A stretch of DNA of 64,000 bases from the NCBI RefSeq assembly GCF_050496765.1, contig NZ_JBNWEO010000018.1, positions 315,403 through 379,402 on the forward strand. The letters run 5' to 3'. Position 1 is the stretch's first letter. Every line of letters starts with the position of its first letter. A program made the position numbers and the translations under genes. Shown one piece after another: positions 51,150-60,028 of the stretch. The notes beneath the pieces were generated by a model, which was not told the DNA's origin, ran no database searches, and saw nothing but the letters and a program-made list of their open reading frames with translations. The stretch is from JAEVLT01 sp050496765. Its GTDB lineage: Bacteria; Bacillota; Bacilli; Bacillales; Cytobacillaceae.

Positions 51150-52250
51150 ATGGAAATATTTAGCTATTTGGAAAAATATGATTATGAACAATTGGTTTTT
51201 TGTCAGGATAAGCAATCCGGCTTAAAAGCAATCATAGCGATTCATGATACAACATTAGGCCCTGCTCTTGGGGGAACAAGGATGTGGACGTACGAATCGG
51301 AAGAAGCAGCCATTGAAGACGCACTTCGCCTTGCCAGGGGGATGACGTACAAGAACGCAGCAGCCGGCTTGAATCTTGGCGGCGGGAAAACCGTCATGAT
51401 TGGCGATCCGAGGAAAGACAAAAGTGAAGCGTTATTTCGTGCGTTCGGCCGTTACATTCAAGGGCTAAATGGCCGCTATATAACGGCAGAAGATGTAGGA
51501 ACGACGGTAGCAGATATGGATATCATTCATGAAGAAACCGATTTTGTCACCGGTATTTCACCTGCATTCGGTTCATCCGGAAATCCATCCCCTGTCACCG
51601 CATATGGAGTTTACAAAGGGATGAAAGCAGCAGCGAAAGCCGCGTTTGGAACCGATTCTTTAGAAGGAAAAACGATTGCCGTACAGGGAGTTGGCAATGT
51701 TGCCTACAGCCTTTGCCGCCATCTTCATGAGGAAGGGGCAAACTTAATTGTTACCGATATTAACAAACAAGCGGTCCAACGTGTTGTAACCGAATTTGGT
51801 GCAAAAGCGGTTGATCCAACTGAAATCTATGGCGTTGAATGCGATATTTTTGCCCCGTGCGCGCTAGGAGCAGTGATTAATGATCAAACGATTCCGCAAT
51901 TAAAGGCAAAAGTGATTGCAGGTTCAGCAAATAACCAGTTAAAGGATTCCACCCATGGGGATTTGATTCATGAAATGGGCATCGTTTATGCCCCTGATTA
52001 TGTGATCAATGCGGGCGGCGTTATCAATGTTGCTGATGAGCTGTATGGCTACAATGCCGATCGAGCGCTAAAAAAAGTTGAGCTCATCTATGATAATATT
52101 GAGACGGTTCTTGCCATTTCAAAACGCGATGGAATTCCAACATATGTTGCCGCCGATCGCATGGCAGAAGAAAGGATTGAAAAAGTGCGCAACGCCCGAA
52201 GCCAGTTTTTACGGAACGGTCACGATATTTTAAGCCGGCGCCGTTCATGA
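51150..52250 (+). CDS. bcd: Leucine (branched-chain amino acid) dehydrogenase
   Basis: A 366-residue Glu/Leu/Phe/Val dehydrogenase that oxidatively deaminates Leu, Ile and Val with NAD. The substrate region PALGGTRMWTYESEEAAIEDA, the catalytic lysine loop GLNLGGGKTVMIGDP and the Rossmann motif IAVQGVGNVAYSLCRHLHE are intact. I use ATG 51150 behind GAGGGAGG. It supplies the 2-oxo acids used by the bkd complex encoded downstream. Confidence 0.96.
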   Translation: MEIFSYLEKYDYEQLVFCQDKQSGLKAIIAIHDTTLGPALGGTRMWTYESEEAAIEDALRLARGMTYKNAAAGLNLGGGKTVMIGDPRKDKSEALFRAFGRYIQGLNGRYITAEDVGTTVADMDIIHEETDFVTGISPAFGSSGNPSPVTAYGVYKGMKAAAKAAFGTDSLEGKTIAVQGVGNVAYSLCRHLHEEGANLIVTDINKQAVQRVVTEFGAKAVDPTEIYGVECDIFAPCALGAVINDQTIPQLKAKVIAGSANNQLKDSTHGDLIHEMGIVYAPDYVINAGGVINVADELYGYNADRALKKVELIYDNIETVLAISKRDGIPTYVAADRMAEERIEKVRNARSQFLRNGHDILSRRRS

Positions 52251-52345
52251 TCCAGATTAGGAAGGCTGTTGAATCAGCTTTATTAGCGTCTTTGCCTTTT
52301 TAGCTGGAGAGGAAAAGGGAGAATAACGTTAGCGGAGGTCAGAAC

Positions 52346-53452
52346 GTGCCGGAATTAGAATATCGAATTCTTATTATTAACCCAGGATCGACTTCCACGA
52401 AGATCGGTGTTTTTGATAATGAAGTTTCCATTTTGGAAAAAACGATTCGCCATGATGCCGAACTTACCCATTCGTTTGAGAAAATGATCGATCAATATGA
52501 GTTTAGAAAAAAGACGATATTAGAGACTTTGGAAGAGAACGGAATCAATCTTTCGAAAATCAATGCTGTTTGCGGGCGCGGTGGGTTGCTGCGGCCGATT
52601 CCAGGAGGAACCTATACCGTGAATCAAGCGATGCTCTCGGATTTGCGATTCGGTTTTGCCGGCCAGCATGCCTCCAATTTAGGCGGTATTCTTGCATATG
52701 AAATTGCTTCCGGTTTAAACATTCCATCCTATATTGTCGACCCGGTTGTAGTAGATGAGTTGGAACCGATTGCCCGAATTTCCGGTTTTCCTAGCATTGA
52801 ACGCAAAAGCATTTTTCATGCTTTAAACCAAAAGGCGGTTGCAAGGCGTGTTGCCCAGGATTACCAAAAGAAATATGAAGAAATGAACTTCATTGTTGCC
52901 CATATGGGTGGCGGCATTACAGTCGGTGTACACCAGCGCGGCAGAGTGATCGATGTAAATAATGGTTTGCATGGGGACGGTCCGTTCAGCCCTGAACGTG
53001 CCGGCACTGTGCCCGCAGGAGATTTGGTCTCGTTATGTTATTCTGGTGAATTTTACCTTGATGAAATGATGAAAAAGCTTGTCGGTAATGGGGGTCTTTT
53101 TGGCTATCTCGGCACAAGCAACGCTGTGGAAGTGGAGAAAAGGATTAAAAACGGGGACGAAAAGGCGAAACTGGTTTATGAAGCAATGGCCTATCAAGTA
53201 GCCAAAGAAATTGGTGCTGCAAGTACCGTCCTCTTTGGCAAAGTTGATGCCATTATTTTAACAGGCGGTTTGGCCTATGGCGCTCATTTTGTCAAAATGA
53301 TTATCGACCGGATTCATTGGATTGCTGATGTGATTGTTCAGCCTGGTGAGAACGAGCTTCAAGCATTGGCTGAAGGTGCATTAAGAGTATTGCGCGGCGA
53401 AGAAGCTGCGAAAGAATATCCTGGTACTATCCAAATCACGAATCAATCGTAA
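52346..53452 (+). CDS. buk: Butyrate (branched acyl) kinase
   Basis: A 368-residue acetokinase-family enzyme that makes ATP and free acid from the acyl phosphate produced by Ptb. ILIINPGSTSTKIGVFDNE, FIVAHMGGGITVGVH, DGPFSPERAGTVPAGDL and AIILTGGLAYGAHFV are its signature segments. The start is GTG 52346 behind GGAGGTCAGAAC. Confidence 0.96.
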   Translation: MPELEYRILIINPGSTSTKIGVFDNEVSILEKTIRHDAELTHSFEKMIDQYEFRKKTILETLEENGINLSKINAVCGRGGLLRPIPGGTYTVNQAMLSDLRFGFAGQHASNLGGILAYEIASGLNIPSYIVDPVVVDELEPIARISGFPSIERKSIFHALNQKAVARRVAQDYQKKYEEMNFIVAHMGGGITVGVHQRGRVIDVNNGLHGDGPFSPERAGTVPAGDLVSLCYSGEFYLDEMMKKLVGNGGLFGYLGTSNAVEVEKRIKNGDEKAKLVYEAMAYQVAKEIGAASTVLFGKVDAIILTGGLAYGAHFVKMIIDRIHWIADVIVQPGENELQALAEGALRVLRGEEAAKEYPGTIQITNQS

Positions 53453-53476
53453 ATATTGCAATTGGGGGAATAAATT

Positions 53477-54898
53477 GTGGCACAAGAATATGATTTAGTC
53501 ATTCTTGGCGGCGGAACAGGCGGCTATGTTGCCGCCATTCGTGCTTCCCAGCTTGGCTTAAAAACTGCAATCGTTGAAAAAGGGAAGCTTGGCGGCACCT
53601 GTCTCCATAAAGGCTGCATTCCAAGCAAAGCACTGCTAAGGAGTGCCGAAGTATTTGCAACTGCCAAAAAGAGTGAAGAATACGGTGTCGTTACAGGAGA
53701 AGTCAAAGTAAACTTTTCAAAAGTTCAAGAGCGCAAAAGCAAAATAATCGATACTCTTCATAAAGGTGTCCAGCATTTGATGAAGCAAGGGAAAATTGAG
53801 GTGTACGAAGGAATCGGAAGAATTTTAGGACCATCCATCTTCTCGCCAATGCCGGGAACGATCTCGGTTGAAATGAATAACGGTTCCGAGAATGAAATGC
53901 TTTTGCCAAAAAATGTGATCATTGCCACGGGATCAAGAACGCGCACTCTTCCTGGCTTGGAGATTGATGGGAATTATGTGATGACTTCAGATGAGGCACT
54001 CGCAATGGAGTCGCTGCCTAATTCCATTATAATTGTGGGCGGCGGAGTTATCGGGATCGAATGGGCCTCAATGTTGTCCGACTTTGGCGCAGATGTGACA
54101 GTCATTGAGTATGCCGATCGAATTCTCCCAACTGAAGACGTTGAAGTTTCCAAAGAAATGCAGCGGTTGCTGAAGAAAAAAGGGATTAAACTCGTCACCA
54201 GCGCAAAAGTTCTACCGGAAACATTTGTCAAGGACAACGGTGTTACGATTTCTGCCGAAGTGAAAGGAACCGAAAAAGAATTTAAAGCGGAGAAAATCCT
54301 TGTTTCTATCGGCCGCCAGGCAAATATTGAAGGCATCGGACTTGAAAATACAGAAATCCAAGTGGAAAAAGGCGTCATCGCAACAACTGAATTTTATCAA
54401 ACAAAAGAGTCGCATATCTACGCAATTGGCGATTGTATCGGCGGGCTGCAGCTTGCCCACGTTGCTTCACATGAAGGAATCATTGCCGTCGAACATATCG
54501 CTGGTAAAAATCCTGCGCCAATGAACTATGCTTTGGTAGCAAGGTGCATTTACAGCAGCCCCGAAGCAGCGAGAGTCGGCTTAACTGAGCAGGAAGCAAA
54601 AGAAAAAGGCTTTAATGTGAAAATAGGCAAATTTTCTTTCCGCGCGATCGGGAAAGCCCTTGTTTTTGGCGAATCGGATGGATTTGTAAAAATAATTGCG
54701 GATGAAAAAACGGATGATCTTCTTGGCGTTCATATGATTGGCCCGCATGTCACTGATATGATTACTGAAGCAGGACTTGCCATGATACTGGATGCAACGC
54801 CATGGGAAATTGCTGGTACGATTCATCCGCATCCTACATTGTCAGAAGCAATTGGAGAAGCGGCCCTTGCTGTCGATGGTAAAGCAATCCATTCATAA
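53477..54898 (+). CDS. lpdV: Dihydrolipoamide dehydrogenase (E3) of the branched-chain complex
   Basis: A 473-residue flavoprotein disulfide reductase. FAD motif LVILGGGTGGYVAAIRASQ, the redox pair GGTCLHKGCIPSKALL, the NAD motif IIIVGGGVIGIEWASMLSDF and the C-terminal His-Glu dyad (AGTIHPHPTLSEAIGEAAL) are complete. It reoxidises the lipoyl groups of the BkdB E2 core with NAD. GTG start behind TTGGGGGAATAAA. Confidence 0.96.
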   Translation: MAQEYDLVILGGGTGGYVAAIRASQLGLKTAIVEKGKLGGTCLHKGCIPSKALLRSAEVFATAKKSEEYGVVTGEVKVNFSKVQERKSKIIDTLHKGVQHLMKQGKIEVYEGIGRILGPSIFSPMPGTISVEMNNGSENEMLLPKNVIIATGSRTRTLPGLEIDGNYVMTSDEALAMESLPNSIIIVGGGVIGIEWASMLSDFGADVTVIEYADRILPTEDVEVSKEMQRLLKKKGIKLVTSAKVLPETFVKDNGVTISAEVKGTEKEFKAEKILVSIGRQANIEGIGLENTEIQVEKGVIATTEFYQTKESHIYAIGDCIGGLQLAHVASHEGIIAVEHIAGKNPAPMNYALVARCIYSSPEAARVGLTEQEAKEKGFNVKIGKFSFRAIGKALVFGESDGFVKIIADEKTDDLLGVHMIGPHVTDMITEAGLAMILDATPWEIAGTIHPHPTLSEAIGEAALAVDGKAIHS

Positions 54899-54988
54899 TC
54901 GATTGGCGGTTTTGGCAGTGATTTGGATGGCGTTACTGGGGTTAAACACGGAGCATTTCCATGAACATGTATAGGAGGTATATGACCA

Positions 54989-55984
54989 ATGACTGAAAAT
55001 CGTCATCATTCACTTGGTTTAAGTGATGAGAATGTGTTGCAAATGTTTGAGACAATGCTTTTGGCCCGCCGGGTTGATGAGCGGATGTGGCTGTTGAACC
55101 GCGCTGGGAAAATCCCATTTGTCATTTCTTGCCAAGGTCAAGAAGCGGCACAAGTCGGAGCAGCATTTGCGCTTGATAAAGAAAAAGATTATGTCTTGCC
55201 ATATTATCGTGACATAGGTGTCGTATTGACATTTGGCATGACGGCAAAGGAGTTGATGCTTTCCGGATTTGCGAAAGCGGAAGATCCGAGCTCCGGCGGT
55301 CGGCAAATGCCAGGGCACTTTGGAAAAAAGCAAAGCAGAATTGTAACTGGTTCTTCACCTGTTACGACACAAGTTCCACATGCGGTCGGAATTGCACTGG
55401 CTAGCAAAATGGAACGAAAAGATTTCATTTCGTTTGTTACATTAGGCGAAGGATCTTCCAATCAAGGGGATTTTCATGAAGGTGCCAATTTTGCCGGCGT
55501 TCATAAGCTCCCTGTTATTATCATGGTCGAAAACAATCAATATGCGATTTCCGTTCCAGTTGAAAAACAACTGGCCTGCAAGCGTGTATCGGATCGGGCA
55601 GCAGGTTATGGCATGCCTGGATTTACAGTTGATGGAAATGATCCGCTGGAAGTTTATAAAACAGTTAAAGAAGCGGCAGAACGTGCACGCTGTGGCGAAG
55701 GGCCAACTTTAATTGAGACTGTATCGTATCGATTAACCCCTCATTCATCCGATGATGATGACCGCTCTTACCGTGCTCCCGATGAAGTTGCCACAGCCAA
55801 AACAAAGGATCCAATTAGTACGTTTGGCGCATATTTGAAAGAAACGGGTGTCATGAGTGACGAGCTGGAAAAAACAATGAATGACCGGGTCATGCAAATG
55901 GTGAATGAAGCAACGGATTATGCGGAAAACGCCCCATATGCTGAACCAGAAGACGCGTTGAAATATGTTTATGGTGACAGGTAA
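54989..55984 (+). CDS. bkdAA: Branched-chain 2-oxoacid dehydrogenase E1 alpha
   Basis: A 331-residue ThDP-binding alpha subunit. GQEAAQVGAAFAL, the phosphorylation-loop-like region and the cofactor motif TLGEGSSNQGDFHEGANFAG with VENNQYAIS are present. With BkdAB it decarboxylates the keto acids of Val, Ile and Leu. ATG 54989 follows AGGAGGTATATGACC. 12 bases separate it from bkdAB. Confidence 0.96.
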   Translation: MTENRHHSLGLSDENVLQMFETMLLARRVDERMWLLNRAGKIPFVISCQGQEAAQVGAAFALDKEKDYVLPYYRDIGVVLTFGMTAKELMLSGFAKAEDPSSGGRQMPGHFGKKQSRIVTGSSPVTTQVPHAVGIALASKMERKDFISFVTLGEGSSNQGDFHEGANFAGVHKLPVIIMVENNQYAISVPVEKQLACKRVSDRAAGYGMPGFTVDGNDPLEVYKTVKEAAERARCGEGPTLIETVSYRLTPHSSDDDDRSYRAPDEVATAKTKDPISTFGAYLKETGVMSDELEKTMNDRVMQMVNEATDYAENAPYAEPEDALKYVYGDR

Positions 55985-55996
55985 GGAGGAGGAAGT

Positions 55997-56980
55997 ATGG
56001 CGGTAATTTCTTATATAGATGCGGTTACGATGGCGATTCGTGAAGAAATGGAAAGAGATCCGAAAGTTTTTGTGTTAGGAGAGGATGTTGGCAAAAAAGG
56101 TGGTGTGTTTAAGGCGACACAAGGTTTATTTGAACAATTTGGCGGGGAACGGGTACTCGATACGCCGCTCGCTGAGTCAGCGATTGCGGGTGTAGGAATC
56201 GGGGCGGCAATGTATGGAATGCGTCCGATCGCGGAAATGCAATTTGCCGATTTTATCATGCCAGCAGTCAATCAGATTATTTCGGAAGCGGCAAAAATTC
56301 GCTATCGTTCGAATAATGACTGGAATTGTCCACTGGTCATTCGTGCTCCATACGGCGGCGGAGTTCATGGTGCACTTTATCATTCCCAGTCAGTCGAAGC
56401 GGTATTCGCTAACCAGCCTGGTTTAAAAATTGTTATGCCTTCTACGCCCTACGATGTAAAAGGTCTGTTAAAAGCTGCAATCCGCGACAACGATCCCGTG
56501 CTTTTCTTTGAGCATAAGCGCGCCTATCGTTTAATTAAAGGTGAAGTACCGGAAGAAGATTACACTTTGCCGATTGGTAAAGCAGATATCAAGCGCGATG
56601 GTGAGGATATCACCGTGATCACCTACGGCCTCTGTGTTCATTTTGCCCTGCAAGCCGCTGAAAAATTAGCGAAGGACGGTATATCAGCCCATATACTCGA
56701 TTTGCGAACCGTCTACCCGCTCGATAAAGAAGCGATCATCGCGGCTGCTTCAAAAACGGGGAAAGTGCTGCTGGTAACAGAGGATACGAAAGAAGGAAGT
56801 GTGATGAGTGAGGTAGCAGCGATTATTGCAGAGCATTGTTTGTTTGACCTCGATGCGCCGATCAAGCGCCTGGCAGGTTCAGATGTCCCGGCAATGCCCT
56901 ATGCACCAACGATGGAAAAGTTTTTCATGGTGAATCCTGAAAAAGTGGAAAAAGCGATGCGCGAGTTGGCAGAGTTTTAA
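55997..56980 (+). CDS. bkdAB: Branched-chain 2-oxoacid dehydrogenase E1 beta
   Basis: A 327-residue transketolase-like beta subunit: YIDAVTMAIREEMERDPKVFVLGEDVGKKGGVF, DTPLAESAIAGVGIGAAMYG, EMQFADFIMPAVNQI and APYGGGVHGALYHSQSVEA are standard. It forms the alpha2-beta2 E1. The 153 bases after it carry a small AAAATCT/AGATTTT hairpin and two copies of GTCAATAAGAT, then bkdB. Confidence 0.96.
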   Translation: MAVISYIDAVTMAIREEMERDPKVFVLGEDVGKKGGVFKATQGLFEQFGGERVLDTPLAESAIAGVGIGAAMYGMRPIAEMQFADFIMPAVNQIISEAAKIRYRSNNDWNCPLVIRAPYGGGVHGALYHSQSVEAVFANQPGLKIVMPSTPYDVKGLLKAAIRDNDPVLFFEHKRAYRLIKGEVPEEDYTLPIGKADIKRDGEDITVITYGLCVHFALQAAEKLAKDGISAHILDLRTVYPLDKEAIIAAASKTGKVLLVTEDTKEGSVMSEVAAIIAEHCLFDLDAPIKRLAGSDVPAMPYAPTMEKFFMVNPEKVEKAMRELAEF

Positions 56981-57133
56981 TCATTATTTACCTTCTACAG
57001 AAAATCTTGTTGTGAGATTTTTAGAAAAAAGTGTTCGCTGTCAATAAGATCCGTTCATAAAGCCCATCAAGGTGTAAAAAGGGTATCGACGGTCAATAAG
57101 ATTTGTATAGTTTTGAATAAGGAGGTCTACCCA

Positions 57134-58420
57134 TTGGCAATTGAACAAATTAAAATGCCGCAATTAGGTGAGAGTGTTACCGAAGGAACAATCAGCACTT
57201 GGCTTGTATCCGTCGGCGATAAAGTTAATAAATATGATCCTTTGGCGGAGGTTATGACTGACAAAGTAAATGCCGAAGTCCCTTCCTCTTTTACAGGAGT
57301 AATTAAGGAATTGATTGCTAATGAAGGAGATACATTGGCAGTAGGGGAAATCATCTGTTCCATTGAAGTTGAGGGGACAGAGGATGAGATATCTGAGGCT
57401 ATTGGTCAAACAGAGAAGCCAAATGCGGCCGAGCCTGAAGTTTTGGCTGCTGATCAGAGCAATAAAGCCCGGTACTCCCCTGCGGTTCTGAAAATTTCCC
57501 AAGAGCACGCCATCGATTTGAATCAAGTAAAAGGGACAGGGGCTGGCGGCCGGATTACGCGAAAAGACCTTTTGCGCTTGATTGAATCGGGCAATTTACC
57601 AAATGCAGTACAGGATGAAACGCCAAAGCAAGCGGATAGCCCACAACCGAAAACGGTTGAACAAACAGCAGTCTCTTCGAAACAAGAGGAACCAGCTCTA
57701 AGCATTCCGATTGCAGCTGGCGATATTGAAATCCCTGTTACGGGTGTTCGCAAAGCAATTGCAGCAAACATGCTGCGCAGCAAACATGAAGCACCGCATG
57801 CCTGGACGATGATTGAAGTGGATGCAACCAATCTTGTCGAATATCGTAATTCCCTAAAAGATGAATTTAAGAAAAAAGAAGGCTACAATCTCACTTTTTT
57901 CGCTTTTTTTGTTAAAGCAGTTGCACAGGCACTAAGGGAATACCCGCAAATTAACTCGATGTGGGCTGGCGATAAAATAATCCAGAAAAAAGACATTAAT
58001 ATTTCGATTGCCGTGGGAACAGAAGAAGCTCTCTTTGTCCCAGTAATTAAAAATGCCGATGAAAAATCAATCAAGGGCATTGCCCGTGAAATCACCGAGC
58101 TTGCCGCAAAGGTTCGGACAGGGAAGCTAAAGGCCGAAGACATGCAGGGGGGCACATTCACCGTCAACAACACCGGCACTTTTGGCTCTGTCCAATCAAT
58201 GGGGATCATCAACTACCCGCAAGCAGCCATTCTCCAAGTTGAATCGATTGTAAAGCGGCCGGTCGTAATCAACAATAACATGATTGCCATTCGTGATACG
58301 GTGAATTTGTGCATGTCGCTTGACCACCGTATCTTAGACGGCATTGTTTGCGGCCGCTTCTTGCATCGTGTAAAGGAAATCATTGAGAACACGTCAAAAT
58401 CGACTACTTCAATTTATTAA
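57134..58420 (+). CDS. bkdB: Branched-chain 2-oxoacid dehydrogenase E2 (lipoyl transacylase)
   Basis: A 428-residue E2 core: one lipoyl domain with the lipoyl-lysine in VMTDKVNAE (K44), a linker, the E3/E1-binding domain (YSPAVLKISQEHAIDLNQVKG, about 118-155), a Pro/Gln/Ser linker and the catalytic domain ending with SLDHRILDGIVCGRFLH, whose His and Asp are catalytic. It transfers the branched acyl group to CoA; the products prime branched fatty-acid synthesis. TTG 57134 behind AAGGAGG is the likely start. It is the last gene of the operon, with a terminator after it. Confidence 0.95.
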   Translation: MAIEQIKMPQLGESVTEGTISTWLVSVGDKVNKYDPLAEVMTDKVNAEVPSSFTGVIKELIANEGDTLAVGEIICSIEVEGTEDEISEAIGQTEKPNAAEPEVLAADQSNKARYSPAVLKISQEHAIDLNQVKGTGAGGRITRKDLLRLIESGNLPNAVQDETPKQADSPQPKTVEQTAVSSKQEEPALSIPIAAGDIEIPVTGVRKAIAANMLRSKHEAPHAWTMIEVDATNLVEYRNSLKDEFKKKEGYNLTFFAFFVKAVAQALREYPQINSMWAGDKIIQKKDINISIAVGTEEALFVPVIKNADEKSIKGIAREITELAAKVRTGKLKAEDMQGGTFTVNNTGTFGSVQSMGIINYPQAAILQVESIVKRPVVINNNMIAIRDTVNLCMSLDHRILDGIVCGRFLHRVKEIIENTSKSTTSIY

Positions 58421-58425
58421 AAAAA

Positions 58426-58466
58426 CACCCGCTTGCCAGTGTTGCTGGCTGCGGGTATTTTTTTAC
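58426..58466 (+). terminator. Terminator of the bkd operon
   Basis: ACCCGC-TTGCCAG-TGTTG-CTGGC-T-GCGGGT followed by ATTTTTTTT: a GC-rich stem with a small bulge and a strong T run. Confidence 0.92.
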
Positions 58467-58502
58467 AGTACTATTGAAAACATGTTGAGATCTTTTTGAA
58501 AC

Positions 58503-58934
58503 CTACATCCTTTTTAAAAATACATAGCTTACTTTATCATACGCCATTTTTTCTTCATAAAAGCGGTGGGCATCTAGCCGCTGCAGGCCGGATGAAAGTG
58601 AGACAATGCCATAACCGTTTTCCTTTGCCCAATTTTCGACAAAAGAAAGAAGCACCTTTCCGTACCCGTGTGAACGGTGTTGTACATCTGTTACCAAATC
58701 ACAAACCCAGATGAACTCACCATTGTATAGTGTAATCATCGGCATAAAACCCGTGACGGCAACAACCTCGTTCTCAGTATATAAGGCGGCTATTTTGTAA
58801 CCTTCTAAGCTTGCTGCTTTTTCCACCATCGTTAAAAATTCTTCCTCATTCAAATGAGTCCGCAATTGCTTCATTACCGGAAAGGCTTCTTTCCATTCTT
58901 CTGGATGATGTAATACTTTAATTGTAACTGTCAT
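58503..58934 (-). CDS. GNAT-family N-acetyltransferase
   Basis: A 143-residue GNAT enzyme. The acetyl-CoA loop is VQHRSHGYGKVLLSFVENWA and the C-terminal YGIVSLSSGLQRLDAHRFYEE is the usual strand 5/helix 4 region, so the fold is complete. The substrate is unknown. ATG 58934 (MTVTIKVLHHPEEW) is preceded by AGGGGGAAAATGAA; 12 further upstream codons are open but rejected. It is a single gene, convergent with the bkd operon. Confidence 0.88.
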   Translation of the reverse strand: MTVTIKVLHHPEEWKEAFPVMKQLRTHLNEEEFLTMVEKAASLEGYKIAALYTENEVVAVTGFMPMITLYNGEFIWVCDLVTDVQHRSHGYGKVLLSFVENWAKENGYGIVSLSSGLQRLDAHRFYEEKMAYDKVSYVFLKRM

Positions 58935-59055
58935 TTCATTTTCCCCCTTTTTTTTCATTGCTTTTCGCATCCGAACATATATCTTACTCCTTGATTTTGG
59001 TTATACTTATAAGCATTTTCTTCGTGCTCATATGGATAACTTCCTACAATGTTTG

Positions 59056-59088
59056 TTCCTGTGTCTTGATTATATCAAGACACAGGAA
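59056..59088. repeat. Perfect 33-bp palindrome upstream of brnT
   Basis: TTCCTGTGTCTTGAT, a 3-base TAT spacer, then its exact reverse complement. Neither side has a T run, so it is not a standard terminator. It lies 96 bases before the toxin gene. A smaller palindrome GTATATA/TATATAC (59142-59161) lies closer to the start and is a candidate operator. Confidence 0.8.
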
Positions 59089-59183
59089 AAGTCGTATATA
59101 TTATTGAAAAATTTTCTCTTTAATTATTTATGGTCTATAATGTATATATCAGAGTATATACGTTATAATAAGGAGGAAAAAGG

Positions 59184-59444
59184 GTGGAGTTTGAATGGGA
59201 TAGGCATAACATAAGGCATATTCAAAGACACAATAGTACATCTAAAGAAGCTGAACAAGTTTTCTATGACCCTGACCGTTGCAAACATAATGCATATGAT
59301 GGCAATAGAAAACTAATAGGAATGACAGAAGATGGTCGCATTTTGACCATTGTATATGAAAAAAAGAGTAATAAATTTAGACCTTTTACTGGGTGGGATT
59401 CAACTGAGTCTGAAAGAAAAGTTTACAGTCGAAGAAGGAGGTAA
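59184..59444 (+). CDS. brnT: BrnT-family toxin (putative ribonuclease)
   Basis: An 86-residue protein: FEWDRHNIRHIQRHNSTSKE, AEQVFYDP, RKLIGMTEDGRILTIVYE and the end WDSTESERKVYSRRRR follow the BrnT pattern (FEWDxxKxxxNxxKHxVsFeEA ... GR..t..R.IsARra). BrnT is a RelE-fold RNase that stops translation. The conserved end is slightly unusual (SERKVYSRRRR). GTG at 59184 behind AAGGAGGAAAAAG. It is followed after 5 bases by a ribbon-helix-helix protein, the usual toxin-first order. Confidence 0.85.
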   Translation: MEFEWDRHNIRHIQRHNSTSKEAEQVFYDPDRCKHNAYDGNRKLIGMTEDGRILTIVYEKKSNKFRPFTGWDSTESERKVYSRRRR

Positions 59445-59449
59445 TCAAG

Positions 59450-59815
59450 ATGGAGGAAAACAAAAATAAAATTCCTAAAGAGCCTTTATATGATGAAAGA
59501 GGTAGAATCATTATTAATGACCCAATCGAAATTCCGAGTGGTATGACGGAAGAGGAAACGGTTAAATTCTGGAATACTCATGCTATGAGCGAAGAAATGT
59601 TGGAAGATAGTTTTATTCCAGAAGATGAGGAAGATGACCTTCCACCACCAAGAAAAACTTCATCCACTAAACAGGTTAATCTAAGAATCGAGAAAGATTT
59701 GCTTGACCGTCTACAAAATTTAGCCGCAATAAAAAATGTTCCTTATCAAACTCTTTTAAAGCAATTTGTAGTTGAACGTGTATACGAAGAAGAAAAAAGA
59801 GAAAAAGTGTTTTAA
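59450..59815 (+). CDS. brnA: BrnA-like antitoxin with ribbon-helix-helix domain
   Basis: A 121-residue, mostly acidic protein. The C-terminal 45 residues, QVNLRIEKDLLDRLQNLAAI followed by PYQTLLKQFVVERVYEE, form a CopG/BrnA-type ribbon-helix-helix that would bind the operon's operator. The N-terminal 75 residues (DDPIEIPSGMTEEETVKFWNTH, EDEEDDLPPPRKTS) probably wrap the toxin. It is longer than a minimal BrnA. The five-base gap and shared promoter region support a toxin-antitoxin operon. Confidence 0.82.
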   Translation: MEENKNKIPKEPLYDERGRIIINDPIEIPSGMTEEETVKFWNTHAMSEEMLEDSFIPEDEEDDLPPPRKTSSTKQVNLRIEKDLLDRLQNLAAIKNVPYQTLLKQFVVERVYEEEKREKVF

Positions 59816-59823
59816 GCATTTTA

Positions 59824-59848
59824 AGACCAGCACACAAGCTGGTCTTTT
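59824..59848 (+). terminator. Terminator of the brnTA operon
   Basis: AGACCAGC-ACACA-AGCTGGTCT followed by TTTGT. The next 180 bases up to the alcohol dehydrogenase hold no further recognisable feature. Confidence 0.85.
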
Positions 59849-60028
59849 GTCTGCTTAGCGGTCACTGAGGGAACGGCTCAAAGCCCGAAAGGTTCAAAAA
59901 TCAAGCTCTACCGTCAATGGAAACGTGAATTCTTATTCTTATACCAAGACGCAAGCGGTTGCATGGGTTATTTTCATAGGGTAGTCTAGTAATAGATTGT
60001 TAATAAGTCATTTCGGGAGGGATATGTT

